DNA from: Gammaproteobacteria bacterium
Lineage (GTDB): Bacteria > Pseudomonadota > Gammaproteobacteria > Steroidobacterales > Steroidobacteraceae
DNA: 6,463 nt
Direction of reading: 5' to 3'
Assembly (NCBI GenBank): GCA_027451085.1
Contig: DAIDKA010000040.1
Coordinates: 1 to 6,463 of the forward strand
Within the stretch, counting starts at the first letter, position 1; each line of letters opens with the position of its first letter. Below the pieces are notes generated by a model. The model was not told where the DNA came from and searched no databases. It was given only the letters and a program-made list of their open reading frames with translations. The translations under genes and the position numbers were made by a program. This document shows positions 5,265 through 6,463 of this stretch, piece by piece.

Positions 5265-6167
5265 TCAACGAGGCCGGTGGTCTTCGCCGCGACCCCAGCG
5301 CAGCTTGGCGCGCAGCGAACGGAAGTAATCATAGCCGGGGGGGTGCAGCAGGCTGACGGTTTCGCTGGAGAGCTGCACCCGGATGGTGCCGCCGGGCGCC
5401 AGATCACCCAGCACGAAGCCGTCGCAGACCGCCTGGCCGCGGCTGTCCTGCCGTTCCAGCAGCCGGATCTCGATGCTGGAGCGAGCGGAGACCACGATGG
5501 GCCGGTCCGACAGTGTGTGAGGGCAGACCGGGGCGATGACCACCACGTCGAGTCCGGGTTCGACGATGGGGCCGCCGCAGGACAGGGCATAGGCCGTGGA
5601 ACCGGTGGCGCTGGCGATGACGACGCCGTCGCCCGCATGCGTGTTGACGTAGCGGCCGTTGATCCGGGTCTCGAAGTCCATCATCGAGCCGGTGGCGAGC
5701 TTCTGCACGACGATGTCATTGAGCGCGAGACCTTCCACCGGCGCGGCGGCACCGGCCGGGGTGAGGCTGGTGTGCAACAGGGGGCGGCGATCGATTTCGC
5801 AGCCGCCGTCGAGGGCCGCATCGATGCAGCGGGTGACGTCCTGCGGCATCACGTCCGTGAGGAATCCCAGGCGGCCGCGGCTGATTCCCAGCAGCGGCAC
5901 CTGGCGCTGGCGCACCAGGCGCGCGGCGTACAGCAGCGTGCCGTCGCCGCCGATGGCGATCACCAGTTCGGCGCGTGCGGCCAGCTGCTCCTCGGAGACC
6001 ACTTCCACAGCGGCTGCGCCCGCCACGGCGCCCACAGGCTCGCTGGCCAGCACCTTGATGCCCCGTCGTGACAGGTGGGGCAGGAGAGATTCGAGCGATT
6101 CAGCCACCCGTGGATCGGTGAAACGGCCGAAGATGGCACACACACGGATGACTGGAGTCGAAATCAT
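5265..6167 (-). CDS. nadK: NAD kinase
   Basis: NadK phosphorylates the 2' hydroxyl of NAD with ATP (polyphosphate in some relatives) to form NADP, the last step of NADP synthesis, in the cytoplasm. Numbered from ATG 6167, the 300-residue product shows the nucleotide-binding GGDGT (73-77), the segment GISRGRLGFLTD (94-105), LNDIVV (149-154) and the long signature GDGVVIASATGSTAYALS ending in GGPIV (179-202). The C-terminus HPPGYDYFRSLRAKLRW is typical of the gammaproteobacterial family. The usual GINRG appears as GISRG here. A GTG at 6182 would add five residues; neither start has a clear ribosome-binding site. recN follows after 12 bases in an apparent operon, and hrcA is divergent across 79 bases. 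Confidence 0.97.
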   Translation of the reverse strand: MISTPVIRVCAIFGRFTDPRVAESLESLLPHLSRRGIKVLASEPVGAVAGAAAVEVVSEEQLAARAELVIAIGGDGTLLYAARLVRQRQVPLLGISRGRLGFLTDVMPQDVTRCIDAALDGGCEIDRRPLLHTSLTPAGAAAPVEGLALNDIVVQKLATGSMMDFETRINGRYVNTHAGDGVVIASATGSTAYALSCGGPIVEPGLDVVVIAPVCPHTLSDRPIVVSARSSIEIRLLERQDSRGQAVCDGFVLGDLAPGGTIRVQLSSETVSLLHPPGYDYFRSLRAKLRWGRGEDHRPR

Positions 6168-6172
6168 GCGAC

Positions 6173-6181
6173 TTTGTAGCA
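6173..6181 (-). promoter_or_regulatory. Candidate extended -10 of nadK
   Basis: On the minus strand TGCTACAAA has the extended TGn element followed by a four-of-six -10 box. It ends five bases before the nadK ATG (6167), so a start of transcription at normal distance would fall on or next to the ATG, giving a leaderless message. No -35 box is recognisable. If the GTG at 6182 were the true start, this could not be the promoter. Confidence 0.2.
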
Positions 6182-6208
6182 CGGCCGGATGCCGGTTCCC
6201 ATCCTGCC

Positions 6209-6237
6209 TTGACGGGCCGCACTGCGGTCGCTAGGTT
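6209..6237 (+). promoter_or_regulatory. Candidate hrcA promoter
   Basis: TTGACG (6209-6214, five of six matches) is followed 17 bases later by TAGGTT (6232-6237, three of six). Transcription would begin only a few bases before the hrcA ATG. An 11-base palindrome CCGCA-c-TGCGG (6217-6227) fills the spacer and could be an operator. There is no CIRCE repeat and no clear heat-shock sigma-factor -10 here. Confidence 0.3.
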
Positions 6238-6246
6238 TTGAGTCCA

Positions 6247-6463
6247 ATGATCGTTGCAGAAGCCAGGGACGAGGGACTGAATGAGCGGGCGCAGCAACTG
6301 CTGCGGCTCCTGGTGGAGTCCTATATCCGCGACGGCCAGCCGGTGGGTTCGCGCAGCCTGTCGCGCGACAGCGGCCTGAACCTGAGTTCCGCCACCGTCC
6401 GCAACGTCATGGCAGACCTCGAGGAGCTGGGATTCGTGACCTCCCCGCACACCTCGGCCGGCC
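6247..6463 (+). CDS. hrcA: Heat-inducible repressor HrcA, N-terminal part
   Basis: HrcA represses chaperone operons by binding CIRCE operators and is released when heat-damaged proteins titrate GroEL. Only the first 72 codons are in the window, with no stop before the edge; the full protein is usually about 340-350 residues. The visible part is the winged helix-turn-helix domain: LNERAQQLLRLLVESYIRDG (11-30), PVGSRSLSRDSGLNLSSATV (32-51), RNVMADLEELGFV (52-64), then SPHTSAG, which leads into the wing. ATG 6247 matches the family start; only TTTTGAG precedes it as a weak ribosome-binding site. In related genomes grpE and dnaK follow, so they are expected beyond the right edge. The gene is divergent from nadK. 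Confidence 0.95.
   Translation, partial: MIVAEARDEGLNERAQQLLRLLVESYIRDGQPVGSRSLSRDSGLNLSSATVRNVMADLEELGFVTSPHTSAG

Noticed and set aside
5082..6071. 329-codon plus-strand open frame across recN and nadK
   Set aside because: Gly/Ala/Asp/His-rich with no family resemblance, and antisense to two well-supported genes; a GC-skewed third-position artefact.
5253..6246. LexA (SOS) control of nadK-recN
   Set aside because: I looked for CTGT-N8-ACAG upstream of nadK and around the recN start and saw none.
1..6463. CRISPR array, insertion sequence, toxin-antitoxin or defence system
   Set aside because: No spaced direct repeats, transposase or defence genes are visible. RatA-RnfH has been named as a toxin pair in E. 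coli, but its distribution and Coq10 relationship point to a housekeeping role.

Overview
The window is a dense stretch of conserved chromosomal genes from a GC-rich bacterium, almost certainly a gammaproteobacterium. The block smpB / ratA-rnfH / bamE / fur / recN, with nadK and hrcA alongside, is the arrangement I recall from Pseudomonas- and Xanthomonas-like genomes. The tmRNA tag (ANDDNFALAA) is also of gammaproteobacterial type. I cannot name the genus from the sequence alone.

Layout, left to right. Positions 1-83 hold nothing I can support. A hairpin at 84-115 follows the tmRNA gene ssrA (118-475, minus strand), which is complete with its CCA end and tag reading frame. A short regulatory gap (476-605) separates ssrA from a divergent gene for a DUF481/YdiY-type outer-membrane protein (606-1412, plus). 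smpB follows convergently (1428-1904, minus). ratA and rnfH (1925-2658, plus) form a translationally coupled pair, divergent from smpB across only 20 bases. bamE (2655-3038, minus) shares a TTAA stop with rnfH. fur (3125-3550, plus) is divergent from bamE. recN (3483-5252, minus) runs 68 bases into the 3' end of fur. nadK (5265-6167, minus) sits 12 bases upstream of recN in an apparent two-gene operon. hrcA (from 6247, plus) is divergent from nadK and cut by the window edge.

Functional links: ssrA RNA and SmpB are the two partners of trans-translation (ribosome rescue). BamE is a lipoprotein of the outer-membrane beta-barrel assembly machine, which would be expected to insert barrels such as the DUF481 protein. 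Fur controls iron homeostasis, RecN acts in double-strand break repair, NadK makes NADP, and HrcA represses heat-shock chaperone genes. No mobile element, CRISPR array, phage gene or defence system is visible, and I found no convincing novel system. The points of interest are the architecture: overlapping convergent genes, a perfect hairpin at the recN stop inside fur, very short divergent promoters with possible leaderless starts, and a DUF481 gene lying between ssrA and smpB.
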